Under the pieces are notes generated by a model that saw only the letters and a list, made by a program, of their open reading frames with translations, made no database searches and was not told the origin of the DNA. Made by a program: the position numbers and the translations under genes. Shown piece after piece: positions 10,754 to 20,138 of a stretch of DNA of 64,000 nucleotides; positions within the stretch are counted from its first letter, which is position 1; each line of letters opens with the position of its first letter. Source of the stretch: Mycolicibacterium mucogenicum DSM 44124 (lineage in GTDB: Bacteria > Actinomycetota > Actinomycetes > Mycobacteriales > Mycobacteriaceae); contig NZ_CP062008.1 in the NCBI RefSeq assembly GCF_005670685.2, forward strand, positions 2,170,001-2,234,000, read 5' to 3'.

Positions 10754-10783
10754 TTGACCTGCGCGCGCCGCGAGGACTACCGT
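10754..10783 (+). promoter_or_regulatory. Promoter of the ilvBNC leader
   Basis: TTGACC (10754-10759) and TACCGT (10778-10783) are separated by 18 nt, a good sigma-A match. The -10 box ends 7 nt before the leader-peptide ATG at 10791, so transcription should start on the A of that ATG. Inferred. Confidence 0.65.
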
Positions 10784-10790
10784 CACCGTT

Positions 10791-10838
10791 ATGCAGACCT
10801 CGGCATTGCTTGTAGTAACTGGGCGCGTTGGTGCGTGA
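10791..10838 (+). CDS. ilvB leader peptide (MQTSALLVVTGRVGA)
   Basis: Fifteen codons then TGA, beginning exactly where transcription is predicted to start, so it would be translated as a leaderless ORF. Five of the 15 residues are Leu or Val, with Leu-Leu-Val-Val in a row at codons 6-9. Such runs in the products of the pathway are the hallmark of ribosome-mediated attenuation. The Leu/Val codons overlap one arm of an RNA inverted repeat (10808-10816 with 10856-10864). Confidence 0.7.
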   Translation: MQTSALLVVTGRVGA

Positions 10839-10876
10839 CCAGGCTGACTAAGCCGACTACAAGCATCGACGCGCAA

Positions 10877-10912
10877 CCCTCGTACAGCAGCAGACGCTGA
10901 CGGGGGTTTTTT
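10877..10912 (+). terminator. Attenuator terminator upstream of ilvB
   Basis: CCCTCGT (10877-10883) pairs with ACGGGGG (10900-10906, one G-U pair); after a bulged A, CAGC pairs with GCTG inside. Six T follow (10907-10912). This is a strong intrinsic terminator placed 46 nt before the ilvB start codon, where it makes sense only as a conditional attenuator. Confidence 0.75.
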
Positions 10913-10958
10913 GTTTGCCCGGGAACGCCAAAACCGCAACACGATCAAGAGGACAAGA

Positions 10959-12800
10959 GTGAGCGCACCCACCACGCGACCGCCAGAGTCGACGCAGCAG
11001 CCCAACGGCGCCGGCGGCGCGGTCAATGGTCATTCGAAAATCGTTGCCCCGCAGCAGATGACCGGTGCCCAGGCCGTCGTCCGGTCGCTCGAGGAACTCG
11101 ACGTCGACACCATCTTCGGCATCCCCGGTGGTGCCGTGCTGCCGGTCTACGACCCGCTGTTCGACTCCAAGAAGGTGCGCCACGTCCTGGTGCGGCACGA
11201 GCAGGGCGCCGGCCACGCCGCGTCGGGCTATGCGCATGCCACCGGCAAGGTCGGCGTGATGATGGCCACCTCGGGCCCGGGCGCCACCAACCTGGTCACG
11301 CCGCTGGCCGACGCCCAGATGGACTCGATCCCGGTCGTCGCGATCACCGGCCAGGTCGGCCGTGGGCTGATCGGCACCGACGCCTTCCAGGAAGCCGACA
11401 TCTCCGGCATCACCATGCCGATCACGAAGCACAACTTCCTGGTCCGCAACGGTGACGACATCGCCAAGGTCATCGCCGAGGCGTTCCACATCGCCGCTTC
11501 CGGCCGTCCGGGCGCCGTCCTCGTCGACATCCCGAAGGACGTGCTGCAGGGTCAGTGCACCTTCAGCTGGCCGCCGGTCATCGACCTGCCCGGCTACAAG
11601 CCGAACACCAAGCCGCACAGCCGCCAGGTCCGTGAGGCCGCCAAGCTGATCGCCGCGGCGCGCAAGCCCGTGCTGTACGTCGGTGGCGGCGTCATCCGCG
11701 GTGAGGCGTCCGCGGAGCTGCTGGAACTCGCCGAGCTGACCGGCATTCCCGTCGTCACCACCCTGATGGCGCGCGGCGCGTTCCCCGACAGCCACCCGCA
11801 GCACATGGGCATGCCCGGCATGCACGGCACGGTCTCGGCCGTGGCGGCGCTGCAGAAGAGCGACCTGCTGATCGCCCTCGGCACCCGCTTCGACGACCGG
11901 GTCACCGGCCAGCTGTCGTCGTTCGCGCCCGACGCCAAGGTGATCCACGCGGACATCGACCCCGCCGAGATCGGCAAGAACCGGCACGCGGACGTGCCGA
12001 TCGTCGGTGACATCAAGAACGTCATCGTGGATCTGCTCGCGGCGCTGCGCCGTGACGGTGTCGCCGCCGACACGCTGGACCTTGCCGACTGGTGGACGTA
12101 CCTCAACGGGGTCAAGGAGACCTACCCGCTGAGCTACGGCCCGCAGAGCGACGGCAGCCTCTCGCCGGAGTACGTCATCGAGAAGCTGGGCCAGATCGCC
12201 GGACCGGACGCGCTGTACGTGGCGGGCGTCGGTCAGCACCAGATGTGGGCCGCACAGTTCATCAAGTACGAGAACCCGAAGACCTGGCTGAACTCGGGCG
12301 GTCTCGGCACCATGGGCTTCTCCATCCCGGCCGCGATGGGCGCCAAGTTCGCCCGCCCGGAGGCCGAGGTGTGGGCCATCGACGGTGACGGCTGCTTCCA
12401 GATGACCAACCAGGAGCTGGCCACCTGCGCCCTCGAAGGGGCGCCGATCAAGGTTGCGCTGATCAACAACGGCAACCTGGGCATGGTGCGCCAATGGCAG
12501 ACGCTGTTCTACGACGAGCGCTACAGCCAGACCAACCTGTCCACCCACTCGCACCGCATCCCGGACTTCGTGATGCTGGCCGAGGCGCTTGGCTGCGTCG
12601 GTCTGCGCTGCGAGCGTGCCGAGGACGTCGAGGACGTCATCCGGCAGGCCCGCGAGATCAACGACCGGCCCGTCGTCATCGACTTCATCGTCGGGGCCGA
12701 CGCCCAGGTGTGGCCGATGGTCGCCGCAGGCACCAGCAATGACGAGATCATGGCGGCGCGCGATATCCGTCCGCTGTTCGACAACGAGGATCAGGTCTAG
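10959..12800 (+). CDS. ilvB: Acetolactate synthase large (catalytic) subunit
   Basis: 613 residues, thiamine-diphosphate enzyme making 2-acetolactate or 2-aceto-2-hydroxybutyrate, the first common step of Val/Leu/Ile synthesis. Seen: catalytic Glu in [25 protein letters not shown], central FAD/nucleotide domain ([10 protein letters not shown]), and the C-terminal ThDP motif [12 protein letters not shown] to [11 protein letters not shown]. The GTG at 10959 is chosen because SAPT is the usual mycobacterial start and AAGAGGA lies just upstream. The unusual Ser/Pro/Gln-rich first ~40 residues are typical of mycobacterial IlvB1. The stop overlaps the ilvN start by one base (TAGTG). Confidence 0.97.
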   Translation: MSAPTTRPPESTQQPNGAGGAVNGHSKIVAPQQMTGAQAVVRSLEELDVDTIFGIPGGAVLPVYDPLFDSKKVRHVLVRHEQGAGHAASGYAHATGKVGVMMATSGPGATNLVTPLADAQMDSIPVVAITGQVGRGLIGTDAFQEADISGITMPITKHNFLVRNGDDIAKVIAEAFHIAASGRPGAVLVDIPKDVLQGQCTFSWPPVIDLPGYKPNTKPHSRQVREAAKLIAAARKPVLYVGGGVIRGEASAELLELAELTGIPVVTTLMARGAFPDSHPQHMGMPGMHGTVSAVAALQKSDLLIALGTRFDDRVTGQLSSFAPDAKVIHADIDPAEIGKNRHADVPIVGDIKNVIVDLLAALRRDGVAADTLDLADWWTYLNGVKETYPLSYGPQSDGSLSPEYVIEKLGQIAGPDALYVAGVGQHQMWAAQFIKYENPKTWLNSGGLGTMGFSIPAAMGAKFARPEAEVWAIDGDGCFQMTNQELATCALEGAPIKVALINNGNLGMVRQWQTLFYDERYSQTNLSTHSHRIPDFVMLAEALGCVGLRCERAEDVEDVIRQAREINDRPVVIDFIVGADAQVWPMVAAGTSNDEIMAARDIRPLFDNEDQV

Positions 12801-13306
12801 TGGCTACTACTCATACATTGTCGGTTCTGGTCGAGGACACCCCCGGCGTGCTCGCCCGCGTGGCGGCGCTGTTCTCCCGGCGTGGCTTCAACATCCAGTC
12901 GCTGGCGGTCGGCGCCACCGAGCAGAAGAACATGTCCCGCATGACCATCGTGGTCTGCGTGGAAGAGCAGCTGCCGCTGGAGCAGATCACCAAGCAGCTC
13001 AACAAGCTGATCAACGTCATCAAGATCGTCGAGCAGGAGCCGGACAACTCCGTCTCCCGTGAGCTGGCGCTGATCAAGGTGCGGGCCGACGCCACCACCC
13101 GTGGCCAGGTGATCGAGGCCGTCAATCTGTTCCGCGCGAAGGTCGTCGACGTGTCGACCGAATCACTGACCATCGAGGCCACCGGCACCCAGGAGAAGCT
13201 CGAAGCACTGCTGCGAGTGCTGGAGCCGTATGGTATTCGCGAGCTGGTGCAGTCCGGTGTGGTTTCGTTGGCGCGCGGCCCGCGCGGCATCGGCGCGGCC
13301 AAGTAA
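12800..13306 (+). CDS. ilvN: Acetolactate synthase small (regulatory) subunit
   Basis: 168 residues with an N-terminal ACT domain (HTLSVLVEDTPGVLARVAALFSRRGFNI) that binds valine and confers feedback inhibition, and a C-terminal ALS small-subunit domain (VIEAVNLFRAKVVDVS; YGIRELVQSGVVSLARG). It binds IlvB and raises its activity. Starts with GTG sharing a base with the ilvB stop codon, so the two are translationally coupled. Confidence 0.97.
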   Translation: MATTHTLSVLVEDTPGVLARVAALFSRRGFNIQSLAVGATEQKNMSRMTIVVCVEEQLPLEQITKQLNKLINVIKIVEQEPDNSVSRELALIKVRADATTRGQVIEAVNLFRAKVVDVSTESLTIEATGTQEKLEALLRVLEPYGIRELVQSGVVSLARGPRGIGAAK

Positions 13307-14377
<1,071 letters not shown>

Positions 14378-14394
14378 GTTTTCGATCACCGACT

Positions 14395-14441
14395 GGCCGG
14401 TTACCGCACGCGATTCACGAAAAAGCGTGCGATAACCGGCC
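14395..14441. terminator. Intrinsic terminator after ilvC, bidirectional
   Basis: A 17-nt arm (14395-14411) pairs with 14425-14441 with a single mismatch; the 13-nt loop contains AAAAA and the 3' side continues CTTTCGG. It lies between ilvC and the convergent gene ending at 14462 and can serve both. Confidence 0.8.
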
Positions 14442-14461
14442 TTTCGGCGTTTCTGGGCGTC

Positions 14462-14791
14462 TCAGTACAACGCGTACCCGATGCCCGCCAGCGCGCGGGC
14501 GACGTTGCGGCCGTCGGCGCTGCCCGGCAGCTTCACGGACCGGTCGATGTCGAGGCCCTCGCCGGCGACCCCGTAGAAGTCGGTGGACACGGGATCATCG
14601 GGCTCGGGCGGTTCGATGCGGCCATCTGGGTAGATGGCCTGGGCGCGCATGGCCCACATGCTCCGTTCGGCCGCGATCACGTGATACCCGCACAACGGCG
14701 GGCGCATCTGATAGAGCTCCAGATCGCCGACGGCGAACCAGCGCTCATTGGGTACCGCGCCCACCAGCCGGGCTGTGCCTGCGAACGTCAC
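14462..14791 (-). CDS. Conserved hypothetical protein, 109 aa
   Basis: A small soluble protein (109 residues) starting at GTG 14791. No signal peptide, membrane segment or recognised motif; the sequence has a Trp-rich, acidic middle (MWAMRAQAIYPDG, EPPEPDDPV). It ends against the ilvC terminator and is followed upstream by the WrbA-like gene on the same strand (46-nt gap). I do not recognise a family. Codon use fits its neighbours. Confidence 0.55.
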   Translation of the reverse strand: MTFAGTARLVGAVPNERWFAVGDLELYQMRPPLCGYHVIAAERSMWAMRAQAIYPDGRIEPPEPDDPVSTDFYGVAGEGLDIDRSVKLPGSADGRNVARALAGIGYALY

Positions 14792-14837
14792 CCCTCAACC
14801 GTAAGTCGGCCGACAGGGGTGTCCCGACGCCAAATTT

Positions 14838-15437
14838 CTACCCGCCCAACCGGTCCGCGACCGTGACGACCCGCCGCGCCAGGTGGTCCAGCGCGGCGTA
14901 GGTGTTGTCGTCGAACTGGCGGATGTTGTCGTGATTGGCCAGCAGGCTCACGCCGTACGGGTTGCCGTCGGCGAACTTGAGCGGGTCGGTGTAGCCGGGC
15001 GGCACGATGATGCCGCCCCAGTGCATGAGCGTGATGTAGAGCGACAGCAGCGTCGTCTCCTGGCCGCCGTGTGCGGTGTTGGTCGAGGTGAACCCGGCGT
15101 ACACCTTGTCGGCCAACACACCCTTCGACCACAGGCCGCCGAGGGAATCGAGGAATCCCCGCAGCTGCGATGCGACCGAGCCGAAACGGGTCGGCGAACC
15201 GAAGATGACCGCGTCGGCCCAGACGATGTCGTCGCCCGTGGCGGCCGGAAGGTCTTTGGTCGCTTCATAATTCGCGGTCCAGGCCGGGTTGTGCGCGAAC
15301 GACTCGGGGGTGGCGGTCTCGGCGACGGGCCGCAGCCGCACCTCGGCACCCAGCGATTCGGCGGTGCTCGCGATGCGCTGCGCCATGGACGTGCCGTGCC
15401 CGGTCGCGGAGTAGAAGATCACAGAAAGCTTGGCCAT
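14838..15437 (-). CDS. NAD(P)H:quinone oxidoreductase, WrbA/flavodoxin family
   Basis: 199 residues, flavodoxin-like fold: LSVIFYSATGHGTSMAQRIA is the FMN phosphate loop, FGSPTRFGSVASQLRGFLD the second FMN contact, and FTSTNTAHGGQETTLLSL with MHWGGIIVPPGY are signature WrbA stretches. It likely carries out two-electron reduction of quinones using FMN and NAD(P)H, protecting against redox cycling. The ATG at 15437 (MAKLSV) is preferred to 15452 because the fold begins directly with it. Confidence 0.88.
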   Translation of the reverse strand: MAKLSVIFYSATGHGTSMAQRIASTAESLGAEVRLRPVAETATPESFAHNPAWTANYEATKDLPAATGDDIVWADAVIFGSPTRFGSVASQLRGFLDSLGGLWSKGVLADKVYAGFTSTNTAHGGQETTLLSLYITLMHWGGIIVPPGYTDPLKFADGNPYGVSLLANHDNIRQFDDNTYAALDHLARRVVTVADRLGG

Positions 15438-15451
15438 GCGCCAAGCCAACA

Positions 15452-16885
15452 CTATGGCGCGAGCGACGGCAGCGTCTTCACCCCGAATTCACGACGCAGT
15501 ACGGTGCGCGCGGCGTACAGGCCGGCCATCCCGTGCACGCCGGTGCCCGGCGGGGTGGCCGACGAACACAGGTATGCCTTGGGGATCGGCGTGGTCCACG
15601 GGTTGGCCCGCAGCGTCGGCCCGACCATCGCGGCCTTGAGCGTCGCGCCGCCGACGATGATGTCGCCGCCGACGTAATTCGCGTTGTACCGCGACATCTC
15701 GGCTGCCGGCACCGCCCGGGCCGCCAGCACCAGATCGCGGAAACCCGGTGCGGCGTTTTCAAATAACGCGATCACGGTCTCGGTCTGGTCGACGGTCGAG
15801 CCCGCGGGCACATGACAGTAGGTCCACAGGGGTCGCCGGCCCTGGGCGTCGATGCGCGACGGATCGGCGAGGTGCGGCAGCGAGGCCAGTGTCATGGGGT
15901 GCTCGGCATGGCGGCCCTGCCAGATTTCGCGCTCGGCGTGCGCCATCTGGGCCCGAGTGCCCCCGAGGTGGACGGTCGGCGACGACGCCATGCGCGGGTC
16001 GCGCCACGGGATTTCGCCGGACAGCACGAAGTCGATCTTGCAGACGCCGGGACCGAACTTGTAGCGCCGCAGCGCTTTTGCATACCGGTCGGGAACGGCC
16101 GGGCCGTAGATGTCGAGCAGCGCGGTCGGCGAGGTGTCGTAGATGACGACGCCGCCGGGCGGGCTCGTGACAGGGGAGCCGGTGATGAGCTCGCCGCCAT
16201 GCGCGCGCAGATCGGCGATGAGGGCGTCGGTGATCGTCTGGGTGCCGCCGACGGGGACCGGCCAGCCCGCCGTGTGCGCGACGGTGCTGAGCATGATGCC
16301 CGCGCCGCTGTTGACGGGCGACGGCATGGGGTGGATGGCGTGGGTCCCGACGCCGGTGAACAGGGCCTGGGCATCGTCGCCGCGCAGCAGATGCCACGCC
16401 GGACTGCCCTGGGCCAGCACGCGCAGCCCGGCACGGACGGTGCTCGGCAGGTCCGGCGGCAGCGACCGCTTGTCGCCGAGGAAGAAGCCGAGGACGCCGT
16501 CGACGTGCTCGACCAGCGGGCCCAGCAGCCGTCGCCACGATGAGCCGTGTTCGAGCTCGGCGCAGGTGCGGTCCAGCGAGTGGTAGGCGATCGCGGCCGG
16601 GCGTCCGGCGAGCGGATTGGCATAGGAGATCTCCGGCGTCACCATCTCCACCCCGCGGGCCGCGGGGTCGAATTCCGCGAAGAACGGCGATGCCACGCCC
16701 AGCGGATGCACCGCCGAGCAGACGTCGTGCAGAACACCGGGAAACTCGGGGTCAGTGGCACTGCGGGCGCCGCCGCCCGGAGTCGGCTGACCTTCGATGA
16801 CCCGGACCGACAGCCCGGCTCGCGCGCAGATGACGGCCGCGGCCAGTCCGTTGGGCCCACTACCGACGACGGTGACGTCCACCAC
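15452..16885 (-). CDS. FAD-dependent oxidoreductase, phytoene-desaturase-like
   Basis: 477 residues. N-terminal FAD-binding motif VVGSGPNGLAAAVICARAGLSVRVIEG (about 5-31) with the GG of the second glycine stretch (TPGGGARS), and a C-terminal FAD motif (LCSSATPPGTGVHGMAGLYAARTVL). It belongs to the phytoene dehydrogenase/CrtI-like superfamily; M. tuberculosis Rv2997 is the counterpart next to serA1. No carotenoid genes are adjacent, so the substrate is unknown. Divergent from serA. Confidence 0.85.
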   Translation of the reverse strand: MVDVTVVGSGPNGLAAAVICARAGLSVRVIEGQPTPGGGARSATDPEFPGVLHDVCSAVHPLGVASPFFAEFDPAARGVEMVTPEISYANPLAGRPAAIAYHSLDRTCAELEHGSSWRRLLGPLVEHVDGVLGFFLGDKRSLPPDLPSTVRAGLRVLAQGSPAWHLLRGDDAQALFTGVGTHAIHPMPSPVNSGAGIMLSTVAHTAGWPVPVGGTQTITDALIADLRAHGGELITGSPVTSPPGGVVIYDTSPTALLDIYGPAVPDRYAKALRRYKFGPGVCKIDFVLSGEIPWRDPRMASSPTVHLGGTRAQMAHAEREIWQGRHAEHPMTLASLPHLADPSRIDAQGRRPLWTYCHVPAGSTVDQTETVIALFENAAPGFRDLVLAARAVPAAEMSRYNANYVGGDIIVGGATLKAAMVGPTLRANPWTTPIPKAYLCSSATPPGTGVHGMAGLYAARTVLRREFGVKTLPSLAP

Positions 16886-16946
16886 TCGATCCTAGGGAGC
16901 GGGAAGTCAAGGTAACCGCGATTGGAATGCGCGCAACCTGGACCAC

Positions 16947-16952
16947 TAGTCT
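16947..16952 (+). promoter_or_regulatory. -10 box for serA, probably leaderless
   Basis: TAGTCT ends 6 nt before the serA GTG at 16959. It fits a start of transcription at the start codon and supports this start over 16953. Inferred. Confidence 0.45.
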
Positions 16953-16958
16953 GTGCGC

Positions 16959-18545
16959 GTGAGCCTTCCTGTCGTACTCATCGCTGACAAACTCGCCGAA
17001 TCGACCGTCGCCGCCCTCGGCGACCAGGTAGAGGTCCGTTGGGTCGACGGACCCGACCGCGAGAAGCTGCTGGCCGCCGTGCCGGAAGCCGACGCCCTTC
17101 TGGTGCGCTCGGCCACCACGGTGGACGCCGAGGTGCTGGCCGCCGCGCCCAAGCTCAAGATCGTCGCCCGCGCCGGCGTCGGCCTGGACAACGTCGACGT
17201 AGACGCCGCCACCGCGCGTGGCGTGCTGGTCGTCAACGCCCCCACTTCGAACATCCACAGCGCCGCCGAGCACGCCCTGGCGCTGCTGCTCTCGACGGCC
17301 CGCCAGATCCCGGCCGCCGACGCCACGCTGCGCGAGCACACCTGGAAGCGCTCCAAGTTCTCGGGCACCGAGATCTTCGGCAAGACCGTCGGCGTCGTGG
17401 GCATGGGCCGTATCGGCCAGCTCGTCGCGCAGCGCCTGGCCGCGTTCGGCGCGCACATCGTCGCCTACGACCCCTACGTCTCGCAGGCCCGCGCCGCCCA
17501 GCTGGGTATCGAGCTGCTGAGCCTCGATGAGCTTTTGGGTCGCGCTGATTTCATCTCGGTGCACCTGCCCAAGACCAAGGAAACCGCCGGCCTCATCAAC
17601 AAGGAAGCGCTGGCCAAGACCAAGCCGGGCGTCATCATCGTCAACGCCGCCCGCGGTGGCCTGATCGACGAGCAGGCCCTGGCCGACGCGATCACCAGCG
17701 GCCACGTCCGCGGCGCCGGCCTCGACGTCTTCGCCACCGAGCCCTGCACCGACAGCCCGCTGTTCGAGCTGCCGCAGGTCGTCGTGACCCCGCACCTGGG
17801 TGCCTCCACCGAAGAGGCCCAGGACCGTGCCGGCACCGACGTCGCCGCGAGCGTGAAGCTGGCGCTGGCCGGCGAGTTCGTGCCGGACGCCGTCAACGTC
17901 GGCGGCGGTGTCGTCGGTGAAGAGGTCGCCCCGTGGCTCGACCTGGTGCGCAAGCTGGGCCTGCTGGTCGGTGCGCTGGCGCCGGCGCTCCCGGCCTCGC
18001 TGAACGTCGAGGTGCTCGGCGAGCTGGCGTCGGAAGACGTTGAGATTCTGAAGCTTTCGGCGATGCGTGGCCTGTTTTCGGCTGTCATCGAGGACCAGGT
18101 GACGTTCGTCAACGCGCCGGCGCTGGCCGCCGAGCGTGGCGTCGAGGCCGTCCTCACCACCGAGACCGAGAGCCCCAACCACCGCAGCGTCGTCGACGTG
18201 CGCGCCGTGGCCGCCGACGGTTCGGTCGTCAACGTGTCGGGCACCCTGAGCGGCCCGCAGCTGGTCGAGAAGGTCGTCCAGATCAACGGCCGCAACCTGG
18301 ACCTGCGCGCCGAGGGCGTCAACCTGATCCTCAACTACGGCGACCAGCCGGGTGCCCTGGGCAAGATCGGCACGCTGCTCGGTGCGGCCGAGGTCAACAT
18401 CCTGGCGGCCCAGCTGTCGCAGGACGCCGACGGTTCGGGCGCGACGATCATGCTGCGCCTGGACCGCGAGGTGCCGGCCGAGGTGCTCAGCGCGATCGGC
18501 GAGGCCGTCGGCGCGACCACGCTGGAACTGGTGGATCTGTCGTGA
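16959..18545 (+). CDS. serA: D-3-phosphoglycerate dehydrogenase, long type
   Basis: 528 residues, identical in length to M. tuberculosis SerA1. Substrate domain, NAD-binding domain with [15 protein letters not shown] (about 146-160), [10 protein letters not shown] and catalytic His in TPHLGAST, then the intervening ASB domain (about 320-450) and a C-terminal ACT domain ([21 protein letters not shown]) that binds serine. Catalyses the first step of serine synthesis from 3-phosphoglycerate. Its stop overlaps the leuB start by 4 nt, tying serine and leucine synthesis in one transcript. Confidence 0.97.
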   Translation: MSLPVVLIADKLAESTVAALGDQVEVRWVDGPDREKLLAAVPEADALLVRSATTVDAEVLAAAPKLKIVARAGVGLDNVDVDAATARGVLVVNAPTSNIHSAAEHALALLLSTARQIPAADATLREHTWKRSKFSGTEIFGKTVGVVGMGRIGQLVAQRLAAFGAHIVAYDPYVSQARAAQLGIELLSLDELLGRADFISVHLPKTKETAGLINKEALAKTKPGVIIVNAARGGLIDEQALADAITSGHVRGAGLDVFATEPCTDSPLFELPQVVVTPHLGASTEEAQDRAGTDVAASVKLALAGEFVPDAVNVGGGVVGEEVAPWLDLVRKLGLLVGALAPALPASLNVEVLGELASEDVEILKLSAMRGLFSAVIEDQVTFVNAPALAAERGVEAVLTTETESPNHRSVVDVRAVAADGSVVNVSGTLSGPQLVEKVVQINGRNLDLRAEGVNLILNYGDQPGALGKIGTLLGAAEVNILAAQLSQDADGSGATIMLRLDREVPAEVLSAIGEAVGATTLELVDLS

Positions 18546-19552
18546 AGCTCGCCGTCATTGCCGGTGACGGCATCGGCCCCGAGGTCATCGGCGAGGCACT
18601 GAAGGTCCTCGACGTCGTGCTGCCCGGTGTCGAGCGCACCGAGTACAACGTGGGCGCCAAGCGCTACCACGAGACCGGCGAGACCCTGCCCGAGGGCATG
18701 GTCGACGAGCTCAAGACGCACGACGCAATCCTGTTGGGCGCCATCGGCGATCCGTCGGTGCCCAGCGGCGTGCTCGAGCGCGGCCTGCTGCTGACCATGC
18801 GGTTCGCCCTGGATCACCACGTGAACCTGCGGCCGTCGCGGCTGTTCGCAGGCGTCGACAGCCCGCTGGCCGGTAACCCGGACATCGACTTCGTCGTCGT
18901 CCGCGAGGGCACCGAGGGGCCGTACACCGGCACCGGTGGCGCCATCCGCGTCGGCACCCCGCACGAGGTGGCCACCGAGGTGTCCACCAACACGCGGTTC
19001 GGGGTGGAGCGTGTGGTCCGCTACGCGTTCGAGAAGGCCCGGACGCGCCGTAAGCACCTGACCCTGGTGCACAAGAACAACGTGCTGGCGTTCGCCGGCT
19101 CGCTGTGGACGCGCACGGTCGACGAGATCGGGGCCGAGTACCCGGACGTCCAGACCGCTTACATGCACGTGGACGCCGCGACCATCTACATGGTGACCGA
19201 TCCGGGCCGCTTCGACGTGATCGTCACCGACAACCTGTTCGGCGACATCATCACCGACCTGGCCGCGGCCGTCTCCGGCGGCATCGGCCTGGCGGCATCG
19301 GGCAACATCGACGCGACGGGCACCAACCCGTCGATGTTCGAGCCGGTGCACGGCAGCGCACCCGACATCGCCGGCCAGGGTCTTGCCGACCCGACCGCCG
19401 CCATCATGAGCGTGGCGCTGCTGCTGACCCACCTCGGGGAGACCGACGCCGCGGCCCGCGTGGACAAGGCTGTCGCCGAGCACCTTTCGACGCGCGGCGA
19501 CGCCAAATTGTCGACGTCGGAGACCGGCGAGCGGATTCGCAGCTTCCTGTAA
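18542..19552 (+). CDS. leuB: 3-isopropylmalate dehydrogenase
   Basis: 336 residues, typical of the short actinobacterial enzyme. Seen: [17 protein letters not shown] at the start, the substrate loop with [41 protein letters not shown] (metal-binding Asp) and [18 protein letters not shown] (NAD site). Oxidatively decarboxylates 3-isopropylmalate in leucine synthesis; leuCD lie 20 kb away at 39 kb. GTG start overlaps serA. Confidence 0.97.
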   Translation: MKLAVIAGDGIGPEVIGEALKVLDVVLPGVERTEYNVGAKRYHETGETLPEGMVDELKTHDAILLGAIGDPSVPSGVLERGLLLTMRFALDHHVNLRPSRLFAGVDSPLAGNPDIDFVVVREGTEGPYTGTGGAIRVGTPHEVATEVSTNTRFGVERVVRYAFEKARTRRKHLTLVHKNNVLAFAGSLWTRTVDEIGAEYPDVQTAYMHVDAATIYMVTDPGRFDVIVTDNLFGDIITDLAAAVSGGIGLAASGNIDATGTNPSMFEPVHGSAPDIAGQGLADPTAAIMSVALLLTHLGETDAAARVDKAVAEHLSTRGDAKLSTSETGERIRSFL

Positions 19553-19556
19553 TGCC

Positions 19557-20135
19557 GTGAGCGGCATGACCGGCCTTGCCACCCTCACCAGGCAGTGCTG
19601 GCTGTTCGCCATCGGCTCGACGTTCTTCGCGCTGGCCACGGTCCCGGGGTTTCCCTCGGTGGCCGGGGCCGGAGCGACGAACGTGCTGTGCTTCATCGGG
19701 TCGTGGTTCTTCACCACCGCCGCCCTGATGCAATACGTGCTGGCCCCGCCGGGGATCCAATGGTGGTCGGCGGCAATCCAATTCATGGGCACCGTGCTGT
19801 TCAACGTCAGCACGGGTGCGGCGGTGTGGGCGCATGCAGTGCTCGCCGAACGGCGTTACGTCTGGGCGCCCGACGCCGCCGGATCGCTGGCCTTCTTGCT
19901 CAGTGGTCTGCTGGCGGTCATGGTCGTCGGCTTGTGGTCGCCGAAATCCGTTGCCTGGCAGGCATCGTGGATCAACATGATGGGCTGCGTCGCGTTCCAG
20001 GTCTCGGCGCTGGCGGCGTTCGTCCGCAAGACCGGCGTCACGGTCGACGAGTGGCTCGCCAACTTCGGGACGTTTGTCGGGGCACTGTGCTTCCTGGTGG
20101 CCGCGCTGTTGGTGCGGCCTCGGCACCCGCGCTAG
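19557..20135 (+). CDS. Integral membrane protein, possibly YrhK-like
   Basis: 192 residues with five or six hydrophobic helices covering nearly the whole length (CWLFAIGSTFFALATVPGF, NVLCFIGSWFFTTAALMQYV, LAFLLSGLLAVMVVGL, CVAFQVSALAAFV, FVGALCFLVAALLV). The repeated FxIGSxxF pattern resembles the YrhK domain; this assignment is tentative. It starts 4 nt after leuB and is probably co-transcribed with it, yet its function is unknown. Convergent with the emb-like gene, stops only 3 nt apart. It marks the left edge of the block absent from M. tuberculosis. Confidence 0.65.
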   Translation: MSGMTGLATLTRQCWLFAIGSTFFALATVPGFPSVAGAGATNVLCFIGSWFFTTAALMQYVLAPPGIQWWSAAIQFMGTVLFNVSTGAAVWAHAVLAERRYVWAPDAAGSLAFLLSGLLAVMVVGLWSPKSVAWQASWINMMGCVAFQVSALAAFVRKTGVTVDEWLANFGTFVGALCFLVAALLVRPRHPR

Positions 20136-20138
20136 GTG

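Larger units (their letters stand above)
10791..10912 (+). promoter_or_regulatory. ilvBNC attenuator leader RNA
   Basis: The leader contains GCTTGTAGT at 10808-10816, lying on the Leu-Leu-Val-Val codons, and its perfect complement ACTACAAGC at 10856-10864; between them a small GGCT/AGCC hairpin; then a terminator at 10877-10912. A ribosome stalled on scarce Leu/Val tRNAs would cover the first arm and change the downstream folding. The exact antiterminator pairing was not resolved by eye. Classical attenuation of ilvB is established in Corynebacterium and has been predicted for other actinobacteria; its action here is inferred. Confidence 0.65.
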
